From assembly GCA_002688335.1 (NCBI GenBank), contig NZCQ01000024.1, forward strand, positions 1-12,246: a DNA stretch of 12,246 nt, read 5' to 3'. The translations under genes were made by a program, and so were the position numbers. This document shows positions 11,359-12,246 of the stretch, piece after piece (within the stretch, counting starts at the first letter, position 1; each line of letters begins with the position of its first letter). The notes under the pieces were generated by a model. The model worked only from the letters and a program-made list of their open reading frames with translations. It did not search any database and was not told the DNA's origin. The stretch comes from Candidatus Pacearchaeota archaeon. Its GTDB lineage: Archaea; Nanobdellota; Nanobdellia; Pacearchaeales; GW2011-AR1.

Positions 11359-12246
11359 AAACACAATATTAATTTTAGCATTCTTCTCTACATTAGCAAT
11401 AGCATTCATTATCTCACCACAAGAGCTTTATGAGGAGAATGACGGAAATAAAGTTTTAATGAATCACGACGGAATAACGGGTAAGCAGATTTATGATTCA
11501 ATGATTAATGACGATGTGGAAATTAGGAAAATTCACCAAGAGCCTTTATTAGAATATCTTAATAAGAACCCAAATAAACAAAAAGCGTTTTTTGAGGCAA
11601 AAGGAATAAATCTTAAAGGAACAGGAATAACATTCACTGGATACTCAGCTCCATATCAAGAGGGATTTGATAAAGTCAATGAAGAAGAATTTACGTTCAA
11701 ATTAAGAGATTGGGAAGAAGAAATAGCATTTTCTCCAGGGATTCCTAATGAAGATGCATTTTCAGACAAAGAGACCAATACAAGACTCCACTACAAAAAT
11801 ATAGAATTAATAGCAGATAATGTAAAAGAGATTACTCTCACAGATGAAGAGATTAAAATATCTGTATACATCGAAGGAAAGATCAAACTACAAGGATCAG
11901 ATAGAACAATAAGTTACAGCAAAGGAGTTTCACTCAAAAAAGACGGATCTATGAAATTTGAGGGCACAACTGAATTCATTGAAAATAGAAAATACTTTTC
12001 TGGAAAATCAACTCCTAGTGATTTTTTGTATATAGATGTAACAAAAGGGTACAATGGCCCCTCTAAACCTTTCTCCTATATAGATGGTAAAAAAGAGACT
12101 CCTAATGGTTATGATTCTTCTATAAAACACTATTACGAAGATATAGTCATAAAAAATAATGACGGAATGGCTATTATTGAAGATGGAAGTGCAAAAAAAG
12201 AGAAACGTCAAGTATTTGAAATAGGCACAAAAAAAGGAGATGTTAC
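11351..12246 (+). CDS. secreted or membrane-tethered hypothetical protein, 3' end outside window
   Basis: An open frame of 298 codons with no stop before the window end. It begins MNKNTILILAFFSTLAIAFI, a short basic start plus a hydrophobic core at about 5-22, read as a signal peptide or N-terminal anchor. The rest is polar, acidic and strand-rich (for example FTFKLRDWEEEIAF and DEEIKISVYIEGKIKL), with no cysteines; I recognise no domain. The stretch from about 215 on contains several Tyr/Gly/Lys turns (SDFLYIDVTKGYNGPSKPF). The gene overlaps the upstream membrane paralogue by 8 bp and has a Shine-Dalgarno sequence, so the two are co-translated and probably act together at the cell surface. 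It is more G-rich than its partner on the coding strand. Confidence 0.75.
   Translation, partial: MNKNTILILAFFSTLAIAFIISPQELYEENDGNKVLMNHDGITGKQIYDSMINDDVEIRKIHQEPLLEYLNKNPNKQKAFFEAKGINLKGTGITFTGYSAPYQEGFDKVNEEEFTFKLRDWEEEIAFSPGIPNEDAFSDKETNTRLHYKNIELIADNVKEITLTDEEIKISVYIEGKIKLQGSDRTISYSKGVSLKKDGSMKFEGTTEFIENRKYFSGKSTPSDFLYIDVTKGYNGPSKPFSYIDGKKETPNGYDSSIKHYYEDIVIKNNDGMAIIEDGSAKKEKRQVFEIGTKKGDV

Noticed and set aside
12008..12211. A 67-codon minus-strand frame
   Set aside because: It lies opposite the continuous 298-codon plus-strand frame of the secreted protein, which has a Shine-Dalgarno sequence and signal peptide.

Overview
The window looks like a chromosomal piece of a small-genome archaeon, most likely a DPANN lineage of the Pacearchaeota/Woesearchaeota kind. 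The evidence is a very AT-rich sequence, an archaeal-type initiation factor aIF5B, archaeal TATA boxes with near-leaderless starts, a type II tRNA-Ser without an encoded CCA, and short membrane-anchored proteins with an archaeal prepilin-like N-terminus. The lineage is inferred from gene character; no marker-gene comparison was possible.

Left part (1-4720): a G-quadruplex-type tract at the window edge, then single genes, nearly all with their own promoter: a sugar-phosphate-type nucleotidyltransferase, a small unknown protein, a ZIP metal transporter, a minus-strand 82-residue unknown, infB (aIF5B), and an acidic 137-residue unknown. A short stretch at 2057-2138 repeats the promoter-plus-start layout of infB and its first codons, and may be a relic of it.

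Middle (4717-6272, minus strand): a bacterial-type truB without a PUA domain, and a membrane-anchored unknown. The most striking feature of the window is here. A complete tRNA-Ser(UGA) gene lies inside the truB reading frame, on the same strand, read through in frame, with a TATA-like box of its own. TruB acts on U55 of the T-arm, so the transcript carries a likely substrate of its own product.

Right part (6396-12246, plus strand): a double-length Lrp/AsnC-type regulator, then two two-gene modules that each pair a nucleotidyltransferase-fold protein with a small overlapping partner (toxin-antitoxin-like). These modules alternate with two paralogous 247-residue membrane-anchored proteins of a DPANN type. 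The second paralogue overlaps a secreted protein that runs off the window. Between them is a gene-poor stretch (10236-10614) holding a degenerate 15-bp tandem repeat and a strong imperfect hairpin.

Expression logic: genes that open a transcript mostly have a TTTAAA/TATA-like box centred about 24-28 nt before the ATG and so are probably leaderless. Two internal cistrons with overlapping starts (10026 and 11351) instead have clear Shine-Dalgarno sequences. Base skew separates a C-rich set of plus-strand genes from G-rich cistrons (4307, 7454, 8251, 11351), which may have a different history.
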